Source of the DNA: Pontibacterium sinense
GTDB lineage: Bacteria > Pseudomonadota > Gammaproteobacteria > Pseudomonadales > Balneatricaceae
Assembly: GCF_015209595.1 (NCBI RefSeq)
Contig: NZ_JADEYS010000007.1
Location: 62,001 to 126,000 of the forward strand
Reading direction: 5' to 3'
DNA: 64,000 nucleotides
Part shown: positions 1 to 9,102 of the stretch, in pieces
Position numbering within the stretch: position 1 is the stretch's first letter
Layout: every line of letters begins with the position of its first letter
Translations under genes and position numbers: made by a program
Notes under the pieces: model-generated
What the model was told of the DNA's origin: nothing
What the model saw: the letters and a program-made list of their open reading frames with translations, nothing else
The model's database searches: none

Positions 1-1
1 G

Positions 2-133
2 GGTATGGAAGCGATCTACGAGTTTGACGTGAAAGATATGCCAGTGACAGTGGCAGTGGATGTGAACGGTGAATCCGTACACAACACGGGGCCTGCTAAA
101 TGGAAGAAAATTATCGCTGAAGAGATCGCATAA
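2..133 (+). CDS. C-terminal end of an unidentified protein (partial)
   Basis: An open frame enters from the left edge and stops at TAA 131-133, giving the last 43 residues of a protein, ending KKIIAEEIA. The tail is rich in Val, Asp, Glu and Lys and looks like a cytosolic, soluble domain end. I do not recognise the family. It was originally followed by a rho-independent terminator about 20 nt downstream, now split by the insertion sequence. That neighbourhood is the main support that it is a real gene end. Confidence 0.6.
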   Translation, partial: GMEAIYEFDVKDMPVTVAVDVNGESVHNTGPAKWKKIIAEEIA

Positions 134-157
134 GCGTCTTCTTCTTAGATAGTAAAA

Positions 158-172
158 AGCCCCGCAATGCGG
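158..172 (+). terminator. Left half of a terminator split by the IS element
   Basis: An A-run and a GCCCCGC arm (155-165) followed by GCGG are cut off at 172. The missing GGGC and T-run are found on the other side of the insertion sequence at 1603-1613. Joining both sides over the 11-bp duplication restores a GC-rich hairpin followed by a run of T. The left half still forms a short CCGC/GCGG hairpin but has no T-run, so it probably no longer terminates. Confidence 0.75.
162..172. repeat. Left target-site duplication of the IS4-family element
   Basis: CCGCAATGCGG occurs here and again at 1594-1604, directly outside the inverted ends of the insertion sequence. Eleven bases is in the range known for IS4-family target duplications. 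The site is itself nearly palindromic because it is the loop and inner stem of a terminator. Confidence 0.9.
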
Positions 173-1593
173 CAATGCTGTTCACTTTAGGGGAGCCGCT
201 TTGCGATCCACTGGATAACGGGTTTTTGATATCTTCACCGTCCGAGGCGTTGTTCGCCTCGGACGCCTCTCTAAAAACAGACCACCAATGCCTGATCTCA
301 ACTCCGATAGCCTTCGTCCTGTGCCGGATACCGGGTTAGCTGCAGCCATCACTATCAGTTGAACTGCAATGTATTGGCATACAGATTTAAATCTTATTTC
401 GGATGGCCTTCTATCAAAGGCGATTGCTGCCAGAGAGGCCTCTCTTCTGATTACGTTATACGTCAGTAAAAGGCCCCAAACTTCTTGATAGATCAACTCG
501 ACTTTCTTGCTGCGCAACGTGATTGCATTGTGTTGCATTGAGCTCTTAATATCGCGAAAACCAAGCTCTATCTCCCATCGTTCTTGATATAACCCCGCAA
601 TAGCTTTTGCGCTATACGTTTCTACCGGCAAGGATGTGAAGACAGTTTTCATGCCATCTTTGACTTTATAGCTGACTTCCCGTACCTCCCAATATTCGGG
701 TAACTCCGGGTTTTTCTTTCGAGCCTGGGGTGAGACTTTCATCTTTACCAGCCGATCATTTTTTCCGTACCTTTGCAGCTCTTCTCGCACAAGGTTTTTG
801 CGTTCAGGGATGAGCCAGTGACGGTTTTTACCTTGTCGTGATACGTTGAGCAGTAAATTAGCCCCCCAAAAGCCTTTATCAAATAAGGTAACGGAGTTAT
901 CAGGTATTTGATGTAAAAACGCGTCAGCGAGTCGCATTTCGCTACGGCGGTAGGGGCTAATCTGGGCATCAACAACAATATGCGATCTCACATTCATGAG
1001 GGCCACGAGCCGCATCATTGGAAAAGGTGTTTGGCGTTTTGTTGATGTATTTCCCGAACCGAAGTGCTCACGTAATTCAGGCGTATCCGGGGTTCTGAAT
1101 AATGCCCCGTCTACAGCAAAGACCTGTAGCCCTTGCCACTCATCACCCGTATATCGTTCACGCCCCCATTGGTGGCCGGTCTGGCAAAATAGCCACTCTA
1201 TGGGCTGCGAGCCGAGTCTTTTACGGGCCTCGGTCACACCGCTTTTAGCAAGCAAGCTATCTGATGCCAGGCCTTGCGCACAGATATTCAAGCGCCGAGC
1301 AACCTCATGAACGGGCTCATCGCGGAAAATTGCCATACCCAGTACGAGCCACAACACTTGATCTGAAGGCAGGCGTCTACGTCGAATAGTTGCTTTATCA
1401 GATAGGGTTAAAGCCGATTCAACCCATTCAATTGGAATATTATGAGTAAATGTACTCAAATCTGAGAAATTGAAAAGCTCACCAAGGTCGAGAAGGGATT
1501 GTTGAAAAGGCATAAAAAAATCCGATGCTGAGAACAACATCGGATTTTCTACTAAGCCTGCTTTTACCTCAAATGCTTAAGTGAACAGCATTG
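173..1593 (-). mobile_element. IS4-family insertion sequence, 1421 bp, complete
   Basis: The ends are inverted repeats, CAATGCTGTTCACTTTAG at the left and CAATGCTGTTCACTTAAG read inward from the right, differing at one base. They resemble the TAATGCCGATCAGTTAAG type ends of IS4. Length is close to the 1.43 kb of IS4. An intact transposase on the minus strand fills the element, and an 11-bp direct repeat flanks it. The matching repeats and intact gene suggest a recent, possibly still active insertion. Confidence 0.93.
182..1540 (-). CDS. IS4-family DDE transposase
   Basis: Cuts and rejoins the ends of the surrounding insertion sequence. The 452-residue protein has an N-terminal IS4 domain (about residues 20-110) and an RNase H-like DDE core. 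The catalytic acids are Asp144 (in FAVDGA), Asp221 (in LFDKGFW) and Glu325. Glu325 lies in a perfect Y-2-R-3-E-6-K signature (Tyr318, Arg321, Glu325, Lys332) typical of IS4 enzymes. No frameshift or stop interrupts it, and its length is normal for the family. The start is ATG at 1540; a second Met at residue 10 is possible. The stop lies 9 nt inside the left inverted end, so the gene occupies almost the whole element. Confidence 0.95.
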   Translation of the reverse strand: MLFSASDFFMPFQQSLLDLGELFNFSDLSTFTHNIPIEWVESALTLSDKATIRRRRLPSDQVLWLVLGMAIFRDEPVHEVARRLNICAQGLASDSLLAKSGVTEARKRLGSQPIEWLFCQTGHQWGRERYTGDEWQGLQVFAVDGALFRTPDTPELREHFGSGNTSTKRQTPFPMMRLVALMNVRSHIVVDAQISPYRRSEMRLADAFLHQIPDNSVTLFDKGFWGANLLLNVSRQGKNRHWLIPERKNLVREELQRYGKNDRLVKMKVSPQARKKNPELPEYWEVREVSYKVKDGMKTVFTSLPVETYSAKAIAGLYQERWEIELGFRDIKSSMQHNAITLRSKKVELIYQEVWGLLLTYNVIRREASLAAIAFDRRPSEIRFKSVCQYIAVQLIVMAAANPVSGTGRRLSELRSGIGGLFLERRPRRTTPRTVKISKTRYPVDRKAAPLK

Positions 1594-1613
1594 CCGCAAT
1601 GCGGGGCTTTTTT
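1594..1613. terminator. Right target duplication and right half of split terminator
   Basis: The second copy of CCGCAATGCGG (1594-1604) runs into GGC and a T-run (1608-1613). Without the insertion this completes the hairpin begun at 155-165. The half left here has a short GC stem with a T-tract, but it is now 1.4 kb from the gene it served. For the minus-strand gene ending at 1656 the complementary A/T structure was probably the shared bidirectional terminator. Confidence 0.75.
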
Positions 1614-1655
1614 GTGGCGGGCTGTTAGATCTGCGCGCGAACCTGTGCGAGAGAA

Positions 1656-2450
1656 TTACTTCGCAACGATCGGTGACAACCCGTTTTTCTCTGCATATTC
1701 CTGAAGCTTTCCGTTTGCTTTCATGGCTGCGACAAAGCGGTTTACTTCCGATAACCATACATCGTCATTTTTAGGTACGGCATAGGCATACGGTGTTGGC
1801 GCCAGTGGTGTTTCAGGAATAAGCAGCTGAGCCCAGCGAGTGAGTGCTGCCATGCGTTTACCGTAAGGGTAATCCGTCATAAAGACGTCGGCGCGACCGC
1901 TTTGTACTTCCTGTTCACGTGCTTTGAAACTATCCACGACGCTTAGCTCCGCCTGCTGGAGATAGTCGCGCATCACCGGTTCCATATACGTACCTTTCTG
2001 CACCACGATGATGTTCCCTGGCTGATCAATGTCATCCCAGGTTTTGATGTGTGAGTTAGATTTCATGCTGATCGCGTAGATTCCGCTGGCCAGGTGCGGT
2101 TCGGAGAAATCCATATGAGGTTTTCGGCTGTCGCGCACACCGACACCGTGCATCGCAATATCACAAGCATCGTTGCTCATGTTTTTCACCAAGGCACCAA
2201 ACGAGCTTTCGACAAAAGTGAGTTTTACATCGAGTTGTTCTGCGAACGCTTTAGCCATATCGATATCGATCCCTTCCAATGACATCGTACGAGGATTGCG
2301 GTAGCTGATGGCAAAGTAATCGGGCCATATACAGACTTTTAGCTCGCCGCGGGTTTTTATCTGATCAAGTCGGGAGTCTGCATACAACGGTTGTCCAAGC
2401 AGGCTGAAGGTGAGGGCTAAATAAATTAATCGTTGTACAACATATTTCAT
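1656..2450 (-). CDS. Periplasmic amino-acid-type solute-binding protein (SBP_bac_3 family)
   Basis: A type II periplasmic binding protein of the ABC-transporter family 3 fold, used for amino acids and similar small polar solutes. The start is taken at ATG 2450, which has AGGA 8 nt upstream; a TTG 18 nt earlier is in frame but poorer. The first 25 residues form a signal peptide (KYVVQRL, hydrophobic core, cleavage near LYADS). The body opens with RGELKVCIWPDYFAISY and has the usual GIDIDMAKAFAEQL segment. No permease or ATPase gene is adjacent, so it may be an orphan receptor, serve a distant transporter, or act as a sensor ligand-binding protein. It stands alone, divergent from the GGDEF-EAL gene. 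The ligand cannot be told from the sequence. Confidence 0.85.
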   Translation of the reverse strand: MKYVVQRLIYLALTFSLLGQPLYADSRLDQIKTRGELKVCIWPDYFAISYRNPRTMSLEGIDIDMAKAFAEQLDVKLTFVESSFGALVKNMSNDACDIAMHGVGVRDSRKPHMDFSEPHLASGIYAISMKSNSHIKTWDDIDQPGNIIVVQKGTYMEPVMRDYLQQAELSVVDSFKAREQEVQSGRADVFMTDYPYGKRMAALTRWAQLLIPETPLAPTPYAYAVPKNDDVWLSEVNRFVAAMKANGKLQEYAEKNGLSPIVAK

Positions 2451-2731
2451 GGCGGCGTCCTGACTCAACGATGGGGAGGTTGATGACCATTACTATCATG
2501 AAGCTTTTGTAGTGAGCTACTGTGAGTGGGTGAAAAACCGCGATATTGTGTACTAACTTGAGTTGGGCCAAGGTTTTATTGGGTTGGTTTGGCAGATAAC
2601 GGCTTTTGACTTCGCAATCTGTGAAGAGTTTTTAAGTGCGTAACGCCGTTGTCTCAGTATAATCCGTCAGGTTGGTTGTGGTTTATTGCAGATATTCCGG
2701 ACTGACGCACTTTCTCTATTGAGCTGTATTG

Positions 2732-5700
2732 ATGATGCAAAGCCCTCGTGACCTGAATATAGGTATCAGTAAAAAGCCCTTTATTGCCTGGGTCGGGGTT
2801 ATTGCGCTTGCCGTCATGTTGCTGTTTACGGCGGTGCTGTGGTTTAGTTTCAATCAGGCGGTGCAGTCACGCAATGCAACGGCTGATCTTTATAGCCGGA
2901 TGGTTGAGGGATCGATTACCCGCACGATCGAATCGATGGAGGTCAGTCTGATCTCCATTGTGAATGAAATATCCAACACCAATAATCATACCGATACGCA
3001 AAGCCATGTGGAGCATCGGGTTAAGCAGATACTCGGTTTTGCGCCTCATATCCGTCAACTTACTGTGGTGAAAGGTGATGATGTCTGGATTGATTCTGCT
3101 GGCCGTACATCGGGACAACTGAATTTATCGCTGATCGGGTTTGATTATCAGCAGCACAATGAGTTTGCGTCGGGGTTAAAAATTGGTAAACCGCTGCATG
3201 GGCGTTTTTTGCCTATACTGGGTAAACCTGAACCCGGACGTAACCGCAGGCTGATCCCTTTTGGTCTGGATTATACCGAACCTCAGACCGGAGACCGCTA
3301 TCAAGTTATAGCGGCATTTAATCCGGGCTATCTGCAGCACTATATATCTGAACTGCAACTCGCCATGAGTGACAACGTATATCTGGTGAACTTTGTTGCC
3401 GATGCCTTGCTGGTTCACGGTGAATACTCTCCCCATAAGAAGACAGTTACATCGTTACTCAGTCAGTTAGTCCTTGAAGGTCAGGATGAACGCTCGAAGT
3501 TGGTTCAGGAGGGCTATCTGCCACAGAGTTACACCGCTGTAAGATTGTCTGAAAAGTACCCTCTCGCTATTTCCGTGAATATAGATCATTACAGTACCTT
3601 CAGAATCTGGCGGCAGGATAACTCCGCGTTGTTCTGGGGGCTTTTGCTGGCTGGGCTGGTGATTCTCACTTCTGCGGTTATGCTGATCTATAGCTACCGT
3701 AAATCCCTGACAATGAGAGAGCAGCTACATTTGTTATCTGCGGCGATTCAGCAATCATCGATTGCCACCGTGATTACGAATGAAAACCGGGAAATCCAGT
3801 ACGTAAATAAGGCGTTCACAGATCTGTTCGGATACCAGATGGCTGAGTTGCTGGGTAAAACACCGGTCGTTCTGCAGTCTGAGCATACTGATCAATCAGT
3901 GTATGAGGCACTGGATGAAAAGTTGAAGGATGCTGAGCCGTGGCAGGGTGAATTCGTCAATCAAGACAAAAATGGCAATCTGATTACGGTGGAATCCAAT
4001 ATCTTCCCCGTACAGCATCTGCACGGACAAGATACGCACTTCATATGTATGCTCAGTGATATCCGTGAGCGTAAGGATGCTGAAGAGCACATCCGTTTGC
4101 TCTCGCGGGTGGTGGAGCACAGTCCAACGATTGTGGTAATCACCGATCCAGATGGAAATATAGAATATGTTAATCCCATGTTTGAAGAGGTCACGGGATA
4201 CAGTCTGGATGAAGTATTGGGGCAGAATCCACGTTTGTTGAAGTCTGGTGAAACGGATCAGGATGAGTACGAGCGACTGTGGGAGACTATTTCTTCAGGT
4301 GGCGTCTGGGTAGGAGAGCTACACAATAAGCGTAAGGATGACAGCCTCTACTGGGAGCGGGCCAATATCGGCTCCATTAAGGATGATCAGGGTGAGATCG
4401 TCCACTATGTGGCGATTAAAGAGATCATTACCCAGCTGAAAGAAGATGAGAAGCAACTGCGTCTGGCGTCGGCGGTCTTTCAGACTGCAGCGGAAGCGAT
4501 CATGGTGACGGATGCGGATAACCGTATACAGATGGTGAATCCGTCCTTCAGCCAGATTACCGGTTTTAATGAAGAAGATGTGTTGGGGCAAGATCCCGGC
4601 ATTCTTAAATCGGGTAGACATGGCAACCATTACTATCAAGAGATTTGTAATGCGCTGACGCAACGAGGCTTCTGGGAAGGTGAAATCTGGAATAAGCGTA
4701 AAAATGGAGAGGTGTATCCAAAATGGCTGACCATTTCTACGATGCGCGATGCTCAGGGAGATGTAGAGGGGTATGTTTCTCTGTTTAACGATATTACTCA
4801 GCGTAAGAAAAACGAAGAGTTGATCCTGCAGCAAGCTAATTTTGATGCATTAACCGGTTTACCCAATCGTAATTTGTTTGCAGATCGCCTGTCACAGGCG
4901 TTATCGCGCGCCAATCGTATTAACGCCCAGGGAGCGTTGCTATTTGTAGACCTGGACCGCTTTAAACTGGTCAACGATACCCTTGGTCACTCGGCAGGTG
5001 ACAAATTACTGAAGGAAACATCTGAACGACTCAAAGTGTGTTTGCGGAGCAGTGATACTGCTGCACGTTTAGGGGGGGATGAGTTTGCAGTCATTCTTCC
5101 TGATATCACGGATCCGTATGTGGTGAAGAGTGTTGCTCACAAAATACTGGAGAGCCTGTCGCAACCCTACCTGATTGATAGTCACGAGGCGTTTGTCTCT
5201 GGCAGTATCGGGATCACGATCTACCCGGATGATGGCCTGGAGGCTGAACATTTGGTGCGTAATGCTGACAGTGCGATGTATAAAGCGAAAGAGCACGGAC
5301 GTAATACCTATCAGTTCTATACGGCCGAGATGAACGATGCCGCCTTGCGTAAACGTGAGTTGGAAAACTCGCTTCATCAGGCGCTACGAGAGCAGGAATT
5401 TACGCTGCATTATCAACCGATCTGGAATATCCACACGGGTGCGTTGGAAGCGGTTGAAGCACTCATTCGATGGCAGCATCCGGTGCATGGTCTAATTTCA
5501 CCATCTGATTTTATCCCGGTTGCAGAAGAGGTTGGTTTAATCAGCAAGATTGGCGCTTGGGTGATGGAGGAAGCATGCTGGTTCGGAGCCTCGTTGCATC
5601 AGTATTGTGATACGCCTCCAAAGATCAGTGTGAACGTTTCCAGTCGACAGATTCAGCGCCTGGATGTGGCAGAACTTGCAGAGTCTGTATTACAGATGAC

Positions 5701-6142
5701 AGGGATGAGCGGTGAGCGGCTGATTGTAGAGATTACAGAAAGTATTCTGATCGCGGATGAGCAAAAAACACACCAGCAACTGGAGCGACTGCGTGATATG
5801 GGTATTGATATCGCTATCGATGACTTCGGTACAGGTTACTCGTCGCTGAGCTATCTGAAGAAATACCCGATTAGTCGCCTGAAGATTGATCGCTCCTTTG
5901 TGAGTGATCTGGCCCAAGATGCGGAAGATCGCGCGTTGGTGAACGGTATTATCTCACTGGCCAGTTCACTGTCATTGAAGGTGATCGCGGAAGGGGTTGA
6001 AACCCGGGAGCAGGTTGAGCTGATCCGGGAAATGGGATGCCACTCAATTCAGGGGTTCTACTTTGATCAACCGCTGGAAGGCTCGGCGCTGGTGGCCTTG
6101 CTGGAGAAGCAGCCGGTCCCTGATGTGAATCCGGTCAACTGA
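2732..6142 (+). CDS. Membrane-bound PAS-GGDEF-EAL c-di-GMP enzyme
   Basis: A large sensor that can make and/or degrade cyclic di-GMP. It has a short cytosolic N-terminus, one membrane helix (about 18-42), a periplasmic sensor region (about 45-300), a second helix (about 303-325), three PAS domains (about 335-700), a GGDEF domain and a C-terminal EAL domain. The GGDEF motif is intact (RLGGDEFAV near residue 780) with an RSSD inhibitory site five residues upstream. The EAL motif (EAVEALIRW, near 906) and DDFGTGYSSL (near 1030) are also intact, so both activities are possible. Start: ATG 2732 or 2735, preferred over an in-frame TTG at 2729. It is monocistronic, followed by 150 bp before the MFS gene. 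Which activity dominates cannot be read from sequence. Confidence 0.93.
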   Translation: MMQSPRDLNIGISKKPFIAWVGVIALAVMLLFTAVLWFSFNQAVQSRNATADLYSRMVEGSITRTIESMEVSLISIVNEISNTNNHTDTQSHVEHRVKQILGFAPHIRQLTVVKGDDVWIDSAGRTSGQLNLSLIGFDYQQHNEFASGLKIGKPLHGRFLPILGKPEPGRNRRLIPFGLDYTEPQTGDRYQVIAAFNPGYLQHYISELQLAMSDNVYLVNFVADALLVHGEYSPHKKTVTSLLSQLVLEGQDERSKLVQEGYLPQSYTAVRLSEKYPLAISVNIDHYSTFRIWRQDNSALFWGLLLAGLVILTSAVMLIYSYRKSLTMREQLHLLSAAIQQSSIATVITNENREIQYVNKAFTDLFGYQMAELLGKTPVVLQSEHTDQSVYEALDEKLKDAEPWQGEFVNQDKNGNLITVESNIFPVQHLHGQDTHFICMLSDIRERKDAEEHIRLLSRVVEHSPTIVVITDPDGNIEYVNPMFEEVTGYSLDEVLGQNPRLLKSGETDQDEYERLWETISSGGVWVGELHNKRKDDSLYWERANIGSIKDDQGEIVHYVAIKEIITQLKEDEKQLRLASAVFQTAAEAIMVTDADNRIQMVNPSFSQITGFNEEDVLGQDPGILKSGRHGNHYYQEICNALTQRGFWEGEIWNKRKNGEVYPKWLTISTMRDAQGDVEGYVSLFNDITQRKKNEELILQQANFDALTGLPNRNLFADRLSQALSRANRINAQGALLFVDLDRFKLVNDTLGHSAGDKLLKETSERLKVCLRSSDTAARLGGDEFAVILPDITDPYVVKSVAHKILESLSQPYLIDSHEAFVSGSIGITIYPDDGLEAEHLVRNADSAMYKAKEHGRNTYQFYTAEMNDAALRKRELENSLHQALREQEFTLHYQPIWNIHTGALEAVEALIRWQHPVHGLISPSDFIPVAEEVGLISKIGAWVMEEACWFGASLHQYCDTPPKISVNVSSRQIQRLDVAELAESVLQMTGMSGERLIVEITESILIADEQKTHQQLERLRDMGIDIAIDDFGTGYSSLSYLKKYPISRLKIDRSFVSDLAQDAEDRALVNGIISLASSLSLKVIAEGVETREQVELIREMGCHSIQGFYFDQPLEGSALVALLEKQPVPDVNPVN

Positions 6143-6296
6143 TATTGATGACCTCTCTGCAACAGAGTGTTCGTTAACTTCTTAACCAATCATCTGGTAT
6201 AGTGGCACTTATCTCGGACAGATCTATCTGCATCCGATGTCTCCTCTCTGCCATCCTTGTATGGCTAGCCGAACAACCCTATTTCAAGACACCTGA

Positions 6297-7685
6297 ATGC
6301 CAGAACATTACGCACAAAAGCCGTCCGCCCGTTGGTTGGCGTTAGTTAGCATCTGTATCGCCACTTTTTTGATTCCACAGTCGATGTCAGCCGTGAATAT
6401 GGCCCTGCCTGCGATAGCGGAAGATCTGCAGGCGGATGCCGTTCTGGTTAGTTGGTTACCAACGGCGAATATCTGGGGCAGTATTATCCTAATGCTTCCG
6501 GCCGGGCGGATCGCGGATATGATCGGTCGTAAACAGGTGTACCTAGCAGGTGTATTGTTCTTCTCTCTGTCGTCGTTGATGGCGTTGGTTGTTGAGAGTA
6601 TTGAGTGGTTGCTGATCGCGCGGGTGCTGCAAGGATTAGCGAGCGCAATGGTATTCGCCACGGGAATGGCGCTGGTGAGTACGATCTTTGACGCCAAGCA
6701 GCGCGGGATGGCGCTGGGGCTGGGATCAACATCGGTCTATCTGGGATTAACCTGCGGGCCATTGATTGGCGGTTGGCTTACAGAAGCCCTGGGATGGCGG
6801 GCGGTTTTTTGGGCGCCGGTTCCGTTTGCAATGATCGCAATGATACTGGTGGTTGTGAACGTTAAAGGGCAATGTGTCAGTGTCGTCAAAAATAAGCTGG
6901 ACTGGTTGGGCAGTCTGTTATTTGCATTGTGGACGACGGCGTTTTTCTTTGGTCTGTCGGGGTTGCCCGATCCTCGTTATGTGATAGCCCTGATTGCCGG
7001 TTTAGCGCTGCTTTATCTCTTTATCCGTCAACAGAGTGTGGCTGAATATCCGCTGATACGGCTGAGGGCGCTGGCCGATAACAAAGTATTCTCCCGTTCG
7101 ATTATTGCCAGCTTGTTTATGTACGGTGCGCATTATCCCGTGCTGTTTCTGCTCAGCTTATACCTGCAATACATTCAGGGCATGTCGCCGAGCGAATCCG
7201 GTCAGTTAATTCTGGTGCAGGCACTGATCATGGCCTGTTTGGCACCGTTTGCCGGAAAATTGTCAGACATCTATGAGCCAAGGCTGATCGCGACAACCGG
7301 CTGTTTGCTGTTCGGTTGCGGTTTCGCGGTGTTGATCGGCCTGGATGCTGAGAGCAGCCTGACCCATGTACTGATTGGTTTGATTTTGTTGGGGAGCGGT
7401 TTTGGTTTGTTCTCATCGCCGAATAACAATGCGGCGCTGAGTTCGGTACGGCCTGATAGACTCAGTATTGCATCGGCGTTGCTCAATCTTTCCCGGACGC
7501 TGGGTAATATGTTCAGCATGGCAGTGGTGGTGCTGCTAGTTAATTTGATGATGGGTGAAGAAGCCATTACACCCGAGCAGTATCCGGCATTGCTTCAGGT
7601 GATTCGGGTGGCATTAGGGCTGGCCTTTATCTATACGCTGGTCGCCGCATTCTCCTCGTACAAGCGGGGCAAAATACGCGGTTGA
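6297..7685 (+). CDS. MFS drug-type efflux transporter (DHA2-like)
   Basis: An inner-membrane major-facilitator protein of 462 residues with about 14 predicted hydrophobic segments, as in the proton-driven EmrB/QacA (DHA2) group. Visible family signs are the N-terminal helix ending in NMALPAIAEDL, the WLPTANIWGS segment in helix 2, and the loop motif GRIADMIGRKQV between helices 2 and 3. No membrane-fusion partner (EmrA-like) is next to it, so it may work alone. Substrate unknown. It ends 76 nt before the hupT reading frame and could be co-transcribed with it, but nothing links the functions. Confidence 0.88.
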   Translation: MPEHYAQKPSARWLALVSICIATFLIPQSMSAVNMALPAIAEDLQADAVLVSWLPTANIWGSIILMLPAGRIADMIGRKQVYLAGVLFFSLSSLMALVVESIEWLLIARVLQGLASAMVFATGMALVSTIFDAKQRGMALGLGSTSVYLGLTCGPLIGGWLTEALGWRAVFWAPVPFAMIAMILVVVNVKGQCVSVVKNKLDWLGSLLFALWTTAFFFGLSGLPDPRYVIALIAGLALLYLFIRQQSVAEYPLIRLRALADNKVFSRSIIASLFMYGAHYPVLFLLSLYLQYIQGMSPSESGQLILVQALIMACLAPFAGKLSDIYEPRLIATTGCLLFGCGFAVLIGLDAESSLTHVLIGLILLGSGFGLFSSPNNNAALSSVRPDRLSIASALLNLSRTLGNMFSMAVVVLLVNLMMGEEAITPEQYPALLQVIRVALGLAFIYTLVAAFSSYKRGKIRG

Positions 7686-7761
7686 GCGGTGCATGTACGG
7701 CGGCTACCCGTTCGGGCTAATATAGAGACAGTATTAGTTTAATTTGAGTGCTGCTGTATTC

Positions 7762-9102
7762 ATGTCCGGAAAGCAAGATCTTACACCGCCCGCCAATATT
7801 GACTCAGAAGATGCCTGGGTCAGTGTCATCCAGAAAATGGATGAAGCCTACGCTGATCTGGTGCATTCACAGGTTGAGGTCGAGGAAAAAAACACGGAAC
7901 TGGAGGAAGCCCGAAGCTTTCTGCACAGTATCCAGAGTGCCATGAGCGATGTGTTGATTGTGTGTGATCAAAACGGCGTGGTACAGGGGGTGAACCGAGC
8001 ACTGGAGCAACTGACCGGACGCAGTGAAGAGGAGTTGATGGGTGCTCGTTTCACGGATCTTATTGCCACAAAATATCATTCCAAAATCAGCAGCTTTATG
8101 GGGCAGTTGCGTATTCAACCGGTGCGTGATTGCGAAGTGGAACTGATCGGCCGCGATGGTCTTGTCCCGCTCTCTATGAATTGCTCCCCCCGTCATAATC
8201 ACCGCGGTCGCCTGATCGGCATGGTGATGGTCGGTCGTCCTCTGGGTGAGCTGCAAAAAGCGTACAAAGAACTTAATGCAGCACACGCTGAACTTAAGCT
8301 GGCGCAAGAGCGACTGGTGCAATCAGAGAAGATGGCGTCGTTGGGTCGACTGGTCGCCGGCGTTGCACATGAACTCAATAACCCGATCAGCTTTGTCTAC
8401 GGCAATATGCACGCGCTGCAGCGATACACCGACCGCCTTTGCGCATATTTCGATGCGATCAACGAAGGTAATAGTCGTGAACAGCTGAAAGCGATGCGTG
8501 AGAAGTTGCGGCTCGATAAAGCGATCCGTGATCTGAATTCGCTGGTGGAAGGTACGATGGAGGGGGCGGACCGGGTCAAAGAGATTGTTAACGACCTGCG
8601 TCAGTTCTCTTCGACACAGGAGTCAGAGAAAGCGGTGTTTGATCTGAGCCATGTGATCAAAACCGCGATGCACTGGATTATAAAAGAGAGTAAAGCGCCG
8701 ATCGATGTGGTGGAAACCATTCCTACCGATTTGACTGCGTTTGGCCACTCCGGTCAGATCCATCAGGTGGTAGTCAACCTGATCCAAAATGCCGTGGATG
8801 CCATGGACGCATCGGATCCAAAACGACTGCTGTTAAGTGCTCAGATTGAGGACCGGAAAGTAATCTTTGAGGTTCGTGATAGCGGGCCCGGGATACCGGA
8901 TGATTTCCTCTCCCGTCTGTTTGATCCTTTCTTTACCACTAAGCCTGTCGGACAAGGTACAGGGCTGGGATTGTCGATCAGCTACGGTATTGTTTCCGAG
9001 CATGGCGGGGAACTGGTGATTCAGAACCATCCTGACGGTGGCGCGTTGGCATCATTAACGTTGCTGACCGAAGAGCGTTGCGAGGAGTCCAATCGTGCCT
9101 AA
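7762..9102 (+). CDS. hupT: HupT/HoxJ-type sensor histidine kinase of the H2-sensing system
   Basis: A soluble kinase of 446 residues that in relatives forms a complex with the regulatory hydrogenase and controls the activator HupR/HoxA. There is no membrane segment. Order: a coiled coil (about 20-60), a PAS domain (about 60-165), a dimerisation/phosphoacceptor helix with HELNNPISF (phospho-His about 203) and an ATPase domain with N box ([12 protein letters not shown]), [20 protein letters not shown] and [17 protein letters not shown] is the form seen in HupT/HoxJ kinases. The start is uncertain: ATG 7762 has no clear ribosome site, and TTG 7744 is an alternative. Its end overlaps hupU by 8 nt, so the three genes are translationally coupled in the hupT-U-V order known from Rhodobacter capsulatus. 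Confidence 0.9.
   Translation: MSGKQDLTPPANIDSEDAWVSVIQKMDEAYADLVHSQVEVEEKNTELEEARSFLHSIQSAMSDVLIVCDQNGVVQGVNRALEQLTGRSEEELMGARFTDLIATKYHSKISSFMGQLRIQPVRDCEVELIGRDGLVPLSMNCSPRHNHRGRLIGMVMVGRPLGELQKAYKELNAAHAELKLAQERLVQSEKMASLGRLVAGVAHELNNPISFVYGNMHALQRYTDRLCAYFDAINEGNSREQLKAMREKLRLDKAIRDLNSLVEGTMEGADRVKEIVNDLRQFSSTQESEKAVFDLSHVIKTAMHWIIKESKAPIDVVETIPTDLTAFGHSGQIHQVVVNLIQNAVDAMDASDPKRLLLSAQIEDRKVIFEVRDSGPGIPDDFLSRLFDPFFTTKPVGQGTGLGLSISYGIVSEHGGELVIQNHPDGGALASLTLLTEERCEESNRA

Noticed and set aside
996-1310. 104-codon plus-strand frame inside the IS element
   Set aside because: Antisense to the intact transposase, no coding pattern.
2658-2663. TATAAT box upstream of the GGDEF-EAL gene
   Set aside because: A good -10 hexamer but no -35 element at 16-18 nt, so a sigma-70 promoter is not well supported.
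8246-8488. 80-codon frame within hupT
   Set aside because: Alternate frame of the kinase gene.
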